Shown in pieces: positions 44,257 through 52,520 of a stretch of DNA of 64,000 bases. Each line of letters begins with the position of its first letter. The stretch's first letter is position 1. The notes below the pieces were generated by a model that saw nothing but the letters and a program-made list of their open reading frames with translations, did not search any database and was not told the DNA's origin. A program made the translations under genes and the position numbers. Source of the stretch: LGRD01 sp031382215 (lineage in GTDB: Bacteria; Pseudomonadota; Gammaproteobacteria; Burkholderiales; Burkholderiaceae_C); assembly GCA_031382215.1 (NCBI GenBank), contig JANMYQ010000034.1, positions 1-64,000 on the forward strand, read 5' to 3'.

Positions 44257-45546
44257 ATGACCTCCGGCCTGTTGCGCGCCAGCGCCGTCTACGGCTTGGC
44301 CAACGCCTTGTCGGCGGGCGTGCCGTTCCTGCTTCTGCCTATCCTGACGCGCGCCCTGACGCCTGGAGAGTACGGCGTCGTGGTCACCTTCTTCCTGGTG
44401 GTGTCGCTGAGCACGTCGCTCGCGGGCCTGAACGTGCACAGTGCGGTCTCGGTGAAATGGCTGGACCGCGCCGGCCTGAACTTTCCGCGCTATGTCGGTT
44501 CGGCCCTTGTGCTGGCACTGCTGAGCACCGCCCTGTGCGCCTTGCTCTTGACCGGCGCAGGGATGTTGTGGCACGAGCGGGTCGGGCTGGGTATCTGGCT
44601 GTGGCCGCTGGCAGCGCTGATGTGCGGTTGCACGGTCCTGAGCGGGATCCGCACGACCTTGTGGCAAAGCCAGCGCAAGGCCCTGCCCTCGGCGCTGCTG
44701 CAGGTCGGGACGGCGGTCTTGAACATGTCGCTGTCCCTGCTGGCGGTGCTCACGCTTTCGATGGGCGCCGATGGTCGCATCGGCGCGGCGCTGTGCACTG
44801 GCCTGCTGGCTGCCGGCCTGGGAGTGTGGCTGCTGATGGCCACGGGCGATGCCGCTTGGTCGCTCTCCATCGCGGACCTGCGCAAGCTGATGCGATTCGG
44901 CTTCCCGCTCATCCCGCACGCCCTGGCTGGCGCGGTGCTGGCTTCGGCCGACCGCTTTGCCGTGTCCACCCAATGGGGTACGGATGCATTGGGCGTGTAC
45001 GGCGCCGCAGCACAGATCGGAATGACGATGAACGTGCTGAGTGACGCCCTGGTGAAGGCCTTTTCGCCGTGGATGTACGCGCAGATGTTCGCGCGTTCCA
45101 GCGCTGGCCGGCTGAGAGTCGTCGCGGCGACCTACCTGCTCATCCCGGTATGGCTGATTCTGGCGCTAACGCTGTGGCTGCTCTTCATCGGGATCGGGCC
45201 GCTGATTCTCGGGCCAAGCTACCAAGACGCCATCGGCCTGTCCATCTGGTTCTTGCTCGGCGGCGCCATGTCGGCGATATATCTGAACATTGCCGGGCTG
45301 TTCTTCTTCACGTCACGCAACGAGTGGCTCAGCCTAGCCAGCGTGGCAACCGCCATCGTCGCCGTCGGGCTGGCTCCGATGCTCGCATCGCGCTTCGGCC
45401 TGGTCGGCGCGGCTGTTGCCTACCTGTGCTCGCAGAGCCTCTTGCTGGCGTTGGCTTGGCTACTCTCGACTCGCGTCCAGCCGATGCCCTGGCACCGGCC
45501 GCTGTTGGCATGGCGTGTGCTGCGCCGCACCGGGGGAGCGCGATGA
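44257..45546 (+). CDS. wzx: O-unit flippase Wzx-like membrane protein
   Basis: Polytopic membrane protein of 429 residues with about 12 hydrophobic segments and no long soluble domain. The N-terminal LLRASAVYGLANALSAGVPFLLLPILTRALTP region and the VYGAAAQIGMTMNVL region are typical of the oligosaccharide flippase (Wzx/MOP) superfamily. It would carry lipid-linked repeat units across the inner membrane. A GTG one codon earlier is an alternative start. Assignment of Wzx versus other MOP exporters rests on the locus. Confidence 0.82.
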   Translation: MTSGLLRASAVYGLANALSAGVPFLLLPILTRALTPGEYGVVVTFFLVVSLSTSLAGLNVHSAVSVKWLDRAGLNFPRYVGSALVLALLSTALCALLLTGAGMLWHERVGLGIWLWPLAALMCGCTVLSGIRTTLWQSQRKALPSALLQVGTAVLNMSLSLLAVLTLSMGADGRIGAALCTGLLAAGLGVWLLMATGDAAWSLSIADLRKLMRFGFPLIPHALAGAVLASADRFAVSTQWGTDALGVYGAAAQIGMTMNVLSDALVKAFSPWMYAQMFARSSAGRLRVVAATYLLIPVWLILALTLWLLFIGIGPLILGPSYQDAIGLSIWFLLGGAMSAIYLNIAGLFFFTSRNEWLSLASVATAIVAVGLAPMLASRFGLVGAAVAYLCSQSLLLALAWLLSTRVQPMPWHRPLLAWRVLRRTGGAR

Positions 45547-46052
45547 GTTGGTTCTGGCGCCTCGCCGCCGGATGTGTCTTGCGGGCGCACGGCGCGGGTT
45601 GGCGCATCGTCTACCGCAACTACGCCAGCCAGTATCGGATCAGCCCGAGCTTTCGATTCAATGGCAACGGCATCCAGCTATACGGCGCGGGCTCGATCGA
45701 GCTGGGCGACGAGAGTTACGTCGGCGAACTGTCCACGCTGCAGGCCGCCAGTGGGTGCCGCGTGCGGATCGGGCGCAGGTGCCGGATATCCCACAACGTG
45801 CGGATCTATACCGAAACGTCGGTCGCCGACTCCGACTTCCGCATCGGTGACGGTACGGCAGTTCGCGCCGATGTGCTGATCGGCGACGGGGTGTGGATCG
45901 GCGCCAATTCCTTCATCGGTCCAGGCGTCGAGATCGGCAACAATGCTGTCATCGGGGCCAATTCGGTCGTGACGCGGAACGTGCCCGATGATGAAATCTG
46001 GGGCGGCGTTCCAGTTCGCTTGATTCGGCGCAAGAACTTTGTCGCAGCATGA
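45543..46052 (+). CDS. Hexapeptide-repeat acyltransferase
   Basis: A 169-residue left-handed beta-helix protein of the WbbJ/maltose O-acetyltransferase type. Repeats run from about residue 35 to 150 (IELGDESYVGEL, VRIGRRCRISHN, FRIGDGTAVRADVLIGDGVWIGAN, VEIGNNAVIGANSVVTRNVPDDEIWGGVPVRLI). It probably O-acetylates a sugar of the repeat unit. It overlaps wzx by four bases and the next gene by four. Confidence 0.83.
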   Translation: MSWFWRLAAGCVLRAHGAGWRIVYRNYASQYRISPSFRFNGNGIQLYGAGSIELGDESYVGELSTLQAASGCRVRIGRRCRISHNVRIYTETSVADSDFRIGDGTAVRADVLIGDGVWIGANSFIGPGVEIGNNAVIGANSVVTRNVPDDEIWGGVPVRLIRRKNFVAA

Positions 46053-47626
46053 GCATCGGTCTGCAGCCCCTAGAGCCGCCGCTCCGGCTCAACCCCCCCG
46101 CGCATCAGCCGAAGTCGTCTGATCTGATGGGTGTTCTCGCAGAATTGGAAGGTCGCTTCCCCGTCGGGGAGTGGCAGGTCGGTGGCCTTCACATCTGGCC
46201 GCTGCTGCGGCAACGCTGGTACTTCCGCGAATGGGCCGCGCACTACGTGCAGCCCGGCGCGCCGGCGGTTTCCGCATCCCGTGGCTACCTGGCACAGGCC
46301 GCTGCCGGTGCGCTTGCCGCCGTGCAGGCGAACCGGCGAGATTCGGCCGGAAGAGACCGGGCCGATGGTAGGCGCGACTTGGTGTTCCTGTCCGACGGGG
46401 TCTCGTTCGCACGACTCGGTGGGCAGTGGGTCGAACGCTTTTGCGATCCCTTGATTGCGCTGGCAGGCCGCCGAGGCCTCACGAGTGCACTCTGGACGCC
46501 GCTACACAGATACCACCAGCCGCGCTTCACGCCGTCTCGATTCGTGCAATCCAGGGTGGACGGCGCCAACCTGTGGGGAGCGCTGCGGGGCCGCATCTGG
46601 GCACCGGATGCAGTGCTGCCAGGGTGCGTTGCGATGGCCAAATGGCTTTCGGGCCAGGGCTTCGGGTCGGGTGCGCTGGCGCCTGCCAAGGCGGTCTCCG
46701 ATGCCTGCCGCGTGCGAGCCGTGGCAGACCGATTCAAGCAGATGCTCCAGCGCGCGCGTCCGCGACTCGCGTTCCTGGTCAGCTTTTACGGCGTCGAGGG
46801 CATGTCTTTTGTGCTGGCCTGCCGGGAATGCGGAGTTCCCGTGGTCGACATTCAGCACGGGGTGCAGGGAGAACTGCACCCCGCGTATGCCGCCTGGAAA
46901 ATGCCCCCAGATCGCGACCGGCACGCGTTGCTGCCAGATCGGTTCTGGGTCTGGTCCGCCTGGGAACGCAGTGTCATCGAACGCTGGAGCGTAGGCACCG
47001 GCCACGCCGCGGTGATCGGTGGCAACCCCTGGATGGACTTGTGGCGCAAGGGCTCTGCGTGGGCAGGCGTCGGCGAGGCACTTGCCCAAGCGCGAGACCT
47101 TCGCGACCGCGCGCGAGGGCGTCCCGTCGTGCTCGTCACCCTGCAGTTCGGCTTGAGTCCAGTCGAACAACTTGAGCCGCTGGCGAACCTTCTGCAAGCG
47201 GCTGGAAGCCGGCTCTGCTTCTGGGTCCGGCTGCACCCCGCCATGCTCGAGCGGCGCAACGAAATCCGCGCGCGCCTGTGCAGCGGCTCAACGGTCGAGA
47301 TCGATGAATGCAGCGACCTGCCGCTGCAGGCGCTGCTGCCGTACTGCGATCTGCACCTGACGCACAGCTCCAGCACCGTGATCGAGGCGGCTCAGTTCGG
47401 TGTGCCATCGGTGCTGACGACCGCATACGGAGGAGAGCTGTTTGCCCCGCTGGTGGCGGCCGGGCACGCGCGGGTGCTTGCCGGCGACGCCGCCCAGCTG
47501 GCTCGCGCACTGGTCGAATCCGCGGCCGTCGGCGACCGACAATCCGCCCCTGCACCACCCGCCGATGCGGCACTGGAGCAGCTGCTGGCTGCCTCGCCGG
47601 CGTCGACAACTTGGAAATTCGCATGA
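46049..47626 (+). CDS. GT-B-like transferase of unknown specificity
   Basis: A 525-residue cytoplasmic protein I cannot name. The region QHGVQGELHPAYAAW (about residues 272-286), followed by LLPDRFWVWSAWERS, then a nucleotide-binding-like THSSSTVIEAAQFGVPSV near residue 440, resembles capsule-type glycosyltransferases and glycerophosphotransferases with GT-B fold. It lies among sugar-assembly genes between an acyltransferase and HisH. The transferases encoded at 51264 and 52517 are classic GT4 enzymes, so this one is a candidate for adding the legionaminic acid, but that is inference. Confidence 0.6.
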   Translation: MSIGLQPLEPPLRLNPPAHQPKSSDLMGVLAELEGRFPVGEWQVGGLHIWPLLRQRWYFREWAAHYVQPGAPAVSASRGYLAQAAAGALAAVQANRRDSAGRDRADGRRDLVFLSDGVSFARLGGQWVERFCDPLIALAGRRGLTSALWTPLHRYHQPRFTPSRFVQSRVDGANLWGALRGRIWAPDAVLPGCVAMAKWLSGQGFGSGALAPAKAVSDACRVRAVADRFKQMLQRARPRLAFLVSFYGVEGMSFVLACRECGVPVVDIQHGVQGELHPAYAAWKMPPDRDRHALLPDRFWVWSAWERSVIERWSVGTGHAAVIGGNPWMDLWRKGSAWAGVGEALAQARDLRDRARGRPVVLVTLQFGLSPVEQLEPLANLLQAAGSRLCFWVRLHPAMLERRNEIRARLCSGSTVEIDECSDLPLQALLPYCDLHLTHSSSTVIEAAQFGVPSVLTTAYGGELFAPLVAAGHARVLAGDAAQLARALVESAAVGDRQSAPAPPADAALEQLLAASPASTTWKFA

Positions 47627-48234
47627 TCACGATCGTCGACTACGGCATGGGCAACCTCGGTTCGATCCGCAACATGCTCAAGAAGATCGGAGTCGACTCC
47701 CAGGTCACTGCCGACGCGCGCTTGATCGCAGCTGCCTCCAAGCTGATCCTCCCCGGCGTCGGCGCGTTCGATGCGGGCATGGACAACCTGGAGCGCAGCG
47801 GTCTGATCCCGGCACTGAATGAACGCGTTCTGCAGGCGCGCGTGCCCACGCTGGGCATCTGCCTGGGCATGCAACTGATGACGCGCAGCAGCGACGAAGG
47901 GCACCGCGACGGCCTCGGATGGGTCGACGCAGAGTCGCTGCGCTTCTGCCCTGCCGACACCTCGCTGAAGGTACCTCACATGGGCTGGAACCGCGTCTTG
48001 CCGGCGCGCAGCTCCCCGCTCACCGACGGCTTGCCCGAGGAGCCGCGCTTCTACTTCGTTCACTCGTTCTACGTACGCTGCCGTAACGAAAGCGAAGTGT
48101 TGCTCACCACGGCGTATGGCGACGCGTTTCATTCCGCGTTCCAGAGCGGGAACGTGGCCGGCGTCCAGTTTCATCCCGAGAAGAGTCACAAGTTCGGCAT
48201 GTGCCTGTTGCGCAACTTTGCGGAGCGCTTCTGA
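47623..48234 (+). CDS. HisH-like glutaminase, sugar amidination (module 2)
   Basis: Glutamine amidotransferase of 203 residues, distinct in sequence from the first copy. Triad C80 (GICLGMQ), H184 and E186 (FHPEKS) is complete. VDYGMGNLGSIRNMLKKIG and FVHSFYV are typical of the HisH2 proteins in LPS loci. The ATG overlaps the previous stop. It is followed after two bases by the HisF-like partner. Confidence 0.9.
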   Translation: MITIVDYGMGNLGSIRNMLKKIGVDSQVTADARLIAAASKLILPGVGAFDAGMDNLERSGLIPALNERVLQARVPTLGICLGMQLMTRSSDEGHRDGLGWVDAESLRFCPADTSLKVPHMGWNRVLPARSSPLTDGLPEEPRFYFVHSFYVRCRNESEVLLTTAYGDAFHSAFQSGNVAGVQFHPEKSHKFGMCLLRNFAERF

Positions 48235-48236
48235 GA

Positions 48237-48998
48237 ATGTTGAAGACCCGCGTCATCCCTTGCCTGCTGCTGCGCGGCCAGGGGCTCGTCAAGACCACAA
48301 GGTTCAAGGAGCCCAAGTACGTCGGCGACCCGATCAATGCGATCAAGATCTTCAACGACAAGGAAGTCGATGAACTTGTGCTGCTCGACATCAGCGCGTC
48401 GAAGGAGGGCCGAGGTCCGGCCTTCACCGTGATCGAAGAAGTGGCGAGCGAATGCTTCATGCCGCTGGCCTACGGCGGCGGCATCCGCAGTGTCGAAGAA
48501 GCGCGACGCATCCTCAAGCTCGGCGTCGAGAAGGTCGTGTTTAACAGCACCGCATGGCGACAGCCCGACGTACTGCGGGATGCGGCACGTGAATTCGGCG
48601 CGCAGGCGGTGGTCGTCTCCATCGACGTGCGGCGCAGGCTGTTCGGCCGTTACGAGGTGTGCGTCGACAACGGTACCAAGCCGATCAGCATGGATGCCGT
48701 GCAGTATGCGCGGCGCATGGAGGACCTGGGCGTCGGCGAGATTCTGCTGACCGCCATCGAGCGCGACGGGATGATGCAGGGCTACGACCTTGACCTGATC
48801 GCCAAGGTCAGCAGTGCAGTGGGCATCCCGGTCATCGCCTCGGGAGGCGCTGGTTCGCTGGCGCACTTGAAGGACGCTGTTGAGAAGGCAGGTGCCAACG
48901 CCGTCGCGGCAGGAGCCTTGTTCGTGTTCCACGGGCCGCACCGGGCGGTGCTTATCACCTACCCGAAACGCGAGGAACTTGAGCGGGTGCTGCGGTGA
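48237..48998 (+). CDS. HisF-like subunit, sugar amidination (module 2)
   Basis: TIM barrel of 253 residues. Here the first catalytic aspartate is replaced by leucine (L11 in PCLLLRGQG, where HisF has CLDVKDG), while the second is kept (D130 in VSIDVR). The TRFKEPKYVGDPINAIKIFNDKE block is characteristic of HisF2 proteins in O-antigen loci such as that of P. aeruginosa O5. Cyclase activity is therefore unlikely and a pure ammonia-channel role likely. It pairs with the HisH at 47623 and the WbpG at 50131. Confidence 0.9.
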   Translation: MLKTRVIPCLLLRGQGLVKTTRFKEPKYVGDPINAIKIFNDKEVDELVLLDISASKEGRGPAFTVIEEVASECFMPLAYGGGIRSVEEARRILKLGVEKVVFNSTAWRQPDVLRDAAREFGAQAVVVSIDVRRRLFGRYEVCVDNGTKPISMDAVQYARRMEDLGVGEILLTAIERDGMMQGYDLDLIAKVSSAVGIPVIASGGAGSLAHLKDAVEKAGANAVAAGALFVFHGPHRAVLITYPKREELERVLR

Positions 48999-50134
48999 TG
49001 CGCCATCGCTCCCGCAACGGGCTGACGGCCGCGCTGTTCGCGTTGGTGACGCTGGCAGGCGCCATATTCCTGTTCGCTGTCGGAATCGATGCCCTGGAAG
49101 GGCGCAGCGAGTTCCAGTTCTACGCCGACTCGGGCACCTACCATGAGGCCGCCCGCGGTGACCTGATCGGCCTGGACAGCGCTGCCGACGTGGTCGGCAT
49201 CGCCGGCAACTTCCTCGGGCCGCTGCTGGTGCTGCGCCTGACCGGCGAAAACTACTATCTCGTGCTGCTTGCCAACGCCGTCCTGATGTTTCTGTCGATC
49301 GCCAGCATCTCGCGCACTCTCAAGTTGGACTCGCTGCGCTTGGCCGCGTTGCTGCTGCTGAACCCACTCACGATCTCCAGCCTGCTGGCGGTCAACAAGG
49401 AGATCCTCTCGCTGGTGTTCGTGGCGGTCCTGCTGCGTGGGTTCGCCACGCGATCGTGGCTGCTACTGGGTGCGGCAGGGGCTCTGTCGCTGCTGGTCAG
49501 ATGGCAGTTGACGCTAGTCCTGCTACTGCTGGTCGTGCTAGTCATGCCCGCGGGGGCATGGCGGGGGCGTCGGCGCCTTGCGCTGCTGGGGCTGCTGGCA
49601 GCCTTGTCGGCGCTCTACGTCATGCTGCTGCCGGTGTTCGAACCGATACGCGCAACGTTCGATCTGTCAGTTTCGGAGTATGAAGGGTCCGGGTTCTACG
49701 AATGGCTGGTCGGTTGGCAGGACGTTGGTGCCTATTGGGCGGTGTTCCCGGTAAAGGCGGCGCACCTCCTTTTCGGCCTGGGACTGCGCGTCGATCGGCT
49801 GCTGGCGCCGGCCAATCTGTACAACGACGTTTGGCAGTTGCTGCACTCCAGCGCAACGCTGATGATGTTTGTCTCGCTGTGGCGCGCCGGGCGCCTGCGC
49901 CTGGACAATGACCTCGTGTTCATTTCAGCCATCTACATCGCAGTGTTCGCCCTGTCGCCGATCTACTCCCCGCGTTACTTCTACCCGGTCTATGTGTTCT
50001 GGGCGATCGCCCTGGCCGCCGCGCGCCCCGCACTTGAGCTTCGATCGCTGCAACGGCGACGCCCGCGCCGCCCTCCCGAAGCCTCGCCCTCTGGCCCCCT
50101 GGCCCCAACAAACCAGCCGATCGGCCGCCTATGA
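48998..50134 (+). CDS. Polytopic membrane protein, candidate O-antigen polymerase Wzy
   Basis: A 378-residue protein with about nine or ten hydrophobic segments (first near residues 10-29, others near 75-100, 105-150 and 160-205). A soluble loop around 205-245 carries FDLSVSEYEGSGFYEW. Wzy proteins are poorly conserved, so this is a topology-and-context call: it is the only other multi-pass protein in the assembly block besides wzx and wbpL. SPIYSPRYFYPVYVFW near the C terminus resembles a periplasmic loop. A GTG one codon earlier is an alternative start. Confidence 0.55.
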   Translation: MRHRSRNGLTAALFALVTLAGAIFLFAVGIDALEGRSEFQFYADSGTYHEAARGDLIGLDSAADVVGIAGNFLGPLLVLRLTGENYYLVLLANAVLMFLSIASISRTLKLDSLRLAALLLLNPLTISSLLAVNKEILSLVFVAVLLRGFATRSWLLLGAAGALSLLVRWQLTLVLLLLVVLVMPAGAWRGRRRLALLGLLAALSALYVMLLPVFEPIRATFDLSVSEYEGSGFYEWLVGWQDVGAYWAVFPVKAAHLLFGLGLRVDRLLAPANLYNDVWQLLHSSATLMMFVSLWRAGRLRLDNDLVFISAIYIAVFALSPIYSPRYFYPVYVFWAIALAAARPALELRSLQRRRPRRPPEASPSGPLAPTNQPIGRL

Positions 50135-51237
50135 ACCAGCAGTTGATCTGTGTCCATTGCATCATGGATCGCAGCGATCCCGACATCAGCTTCGACGCGG
50201 GTGGCCGCTGCAACCACTGCGCTCGTTATGGGCAGCAGGCGGCCAAACGGCTGATCGCCCCCGCCGAGCGCCCCGCCCGCCTGGCGGAGATCGTCGAGAC
50301 CATCAAGCGCGACGGTGCCGGCAAGGCCTACGACTGCGTGATCGGCGTCTCCGGCGGCGTCGACAGCACCTATGTCGCCTACCTGTCGCACGAACTCGGG
50401 CTGCGCCCCCTCGCCGTGCACTTCGACAATGGCTGGAACTCCGAACTGGCCGTGGCGAACATCGAAAAGACGCTCAACACACTGCGCATCGACCTGTTCA
50501 CCGAGGTGGTCGACTGGTCGGAGTTCCGTGATCTCCAGTTGTCGTTCCTGCACGCTTCGACACCCGATGGCGAAGTCCCTACCGACCATGCGATCGTCGC
50601 GCTTCTCTATCGCATGGCGGCCAAGTACGGGCTCAAGCACATCCTGCTGGGGATCAACGTGGCTTCCGAGGCCATCATGCCGCTGAAGTGGGGCTACGGG
50701 TACTCCGACTACCGCTACATCCGGGCCGTTCATGCCCGATTCGGCAGCGTGCCGCTGAAGACGTTTCCGCACTACACGCTGACAAAATTGTTCGGCTACA
50801 TGGCCTTGCGGAGAATTCGCCTCGTGCCGATCCTGGACTACATCGACTACCGCAAGGAAGAGGCGATGACACGCATCCAGACCAAGCTCGGCTGGATCTA
50901 CTATGGCGGCAAGCACTACGAGTCGATCTTCACACGCTTCTACCAGTCCTACGTGCTGCCGCGAAAATTCAACATAGACAAGCGGCGTGCGCACTACTCG
51001 AACCTGGTGCTCTCCGGACAGATGACGCGCGACAAGGCGCTGGAGCTGATGAACGAACCGGTCTACCCCGAAAAGGGACTCGCCGACGACCGCGAGTACG
51101 TCATCAAGAAGCTTGGGCTTTCCGAGTCCGAATTCGAAGCCATCATGGGCGCCCCGACGAAGACCTTCATGGACTACCCTAACAGCTACGACCGGATCGA
51201 GCGGGCCAAGGCCGTTCTGGCGAGGTTTCGCCGCTGA
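50131..51237 (+). CDS. wbpG: N-acetyl sugar amidotransferase, WbpG family (module 2)
   Basis: Amidotransferase of 368 residues. Zinc-type CxxC pairs C7/C10 (ICVHC) and C27/C30 (CNHC), and PP-loop SGGVDS (74-79). KHILLGINVASEAIMPLKWGYGYSDYRYI and KFNIDKRRAHYSNLV are typical of WbpG. It is separated from its HisH and HisF partners only by the candidate wzy. It overlaps that gene by four bases. Compared with the copy at 41502 it is shorter and closer to the WbpG of P. aeruginosa O5 in layout. Confidence 0.88.
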   Translation: MNQQLICVHCIMDRSDPDISFDAGGRCNHCARYGQQAAKRLIAPAERPARLAEIVETIKRDGAGKAYDCVIGVSGGVDSTYVAYLSHELGLRPLAVHFDNGWNSELAVANIEKTLNTLRIDLFTEVVDWSEFRDLQLSFLHASTPDGEVPTDHAIVALLYRMAAKYGLKHILLGINVASEAIMPLKWGYGYSDYRYIRAVHARFGSVPLKTFPHYTLTKLFGYMALRRIRLVPILDYIDYRKEEAMTRIQTKLGWIYYGGKHYESIFTRFYQSYVLPRKFNIDKRRAHYSNLVLSGQMTRDKALELMNEPVYPEKGLADDREYVIKKLGLSESEFEAIMGAPTKTFMDYPNSYDRIERAKAVLARFRR

Positions 51238-51263
51238 ATGGCGCGAATTCGCAGGTGCATTCC

Positions 51264-52520
51264 GTGAATCCCTTGCGCGTCCTCTACCTTCATCCGTTCG
51301 CCGCGTTCGGAGGTGCAACCAAGAGCCTGGCAGAGATGTTCGCAGCGCTGCCGGCCTCCAGTGTGCGCGGCACGGTGATCTGTCCCCCGGGCGTGGCGGC
51401 CGATTCGTTGCGGACGGCGGGGCTCGACGTGATTCCTGCGCGCGGGGTGGCGCAATGGGACGACACGCGCTTCGGCCACTACCGGGGCGCTCGCTGGCTG
51501 ATCCTCGTGCGCGAACTGGCGCTGTGGCCGGCGACCTTTCTGGCACTGCGCAAGGCTGCCCGCGCGGGTGTCTACGACCTGGTTCACTCCAACGAGATCA
51601 CCGCGCTCCTGCCCGGCCTGCTGGCACGCCGCATGCTAAGTGCACCTCTGCTGGTGCATGTCCGCTCGCTGCAGCGCGGCGGCAAGGGCGGCCGCATCAG
51701 CGCCTGGCTGCAGCGGCTGTTGCGCACGCGCGCCGACGCCGTGGTGGCCATCGACGATGCGGTGCGCCGCACCCTGCCGGCGAGCCTGGCGGTCCACGTG
51801 ATCCACAACGGCATGAAGGTGCCGGCGGCATTGCCGTCGCGCGAGTCGGTGGGGGGCCTCTGTGTCGGAATCGTCGGTGTGCTGCACCGTTCCAAGGGTG
51901 TCTACGAGTTGCTTGAAGCCACTCGCCTTCTGCGTGACAGGGGGGTCGAGGTGAAGGTGCTCGTCGTGGGTGAAAACGTGCACCGGTTGGTCGGGGTGCG
52001 CGGCTGGCTGCTGCGCAAGCTCGATTTTGCGCGCGACGTGCGCGGCGATCTCGAAGCGTATGTGGCGCTGCACGGCTTGAACGAGACGGTCGAGTTCACC
52101 GGCTTCGTACCCGACATCCGGCCGATCTACGGCCGTGTCGATGTCGTGTGCTTCCCTTCGCTGCTCGACGCGCCCGGCCGGCCGGTGTTCGAAGCCGCGT
52201 TGTTCGGCCTGCCGACCATCGTGGCCATGCGGGACCCGACCCGCGATGTGATCGTTCACGGCGAGACCGGCCTGTGCATCGATCGCCCCACGCCGGTTGC
52301 GATTGCCGACGCCATTCAAGCGCTCGCGCAGGACCGGGCTCTGGCGCGTCGCATGGGCGAGCAGGCACGCCGCATGGCGCTGGAGCGCTTCGAGAGCAGG
52401 GTGTGTGCGGCCAAGATGCTCGCGTTGTACCGTGAAACCTGCGCGGCAAAGGGTGCTGCACAGCCCATTTCGCGCGCTTCCACCGGTACCAATGCGGCTG
52501 TACCGCCGACCCCGCCATGA
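51264..52520 (+). CDS. Glycosyltransferase family 4
   Basis: GT-B glycosyltransferase of 418 residues. The N-terminal VLYLHPFAAFGGATKSLAEM and the C-terminal donor-binding region with FPSLLDAPGRPVFEAALFGLPTIVA (EX7E-type) are typical of family 4. Acceptor and donor are unknown. The GTG at 51264 was picked because AGG is eight bases upstream; a GTG three codons earlier is also open. It stops four bases inside the next gene. Confidence 0.82.
   Translation: MNPLRVLYLHPFAAFGGATKSLAEMFAALPASSVRGTVICPPGVAADSLRTAGLDVIPARGVAQWDDTRFGHYRGARWLILVRELALWPATFLALRKAARAGVYDLVHSNEITALLPGLLARRMLSAPLLVHVRSLQRGGKGGRISAWLQRLLRTRADAVVAIDDAVRRTLPASLAVHVIHNGMKVPAALPSRESVGGLCVGIVGVLHRSKGVYELLEATRLLRDRGVEVKVLVVGENVHRLVGVRGWLLRKLDFARDVRGDLEAYVALHGLNETVEFTGFVPDIRPIYGRVDVVCFPSLLDAPGRPVFEAALFGLPTIVAMRDPTRDVIVHGETGLCIDRPTPVAIADAIQALAQDRALARRMGEQARRMALERFESRVCAAKMLALYRETCAAKGAAQPISRASTGTNAAVPPTPP

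Noticed and set aside
42822..48998. HisH and HisF as histidine biosynthesis genes
   Set aside because: No other his gene is near, both HisF proteins lack one catalytic aspartate, and WbpG homologues accompany each pair.
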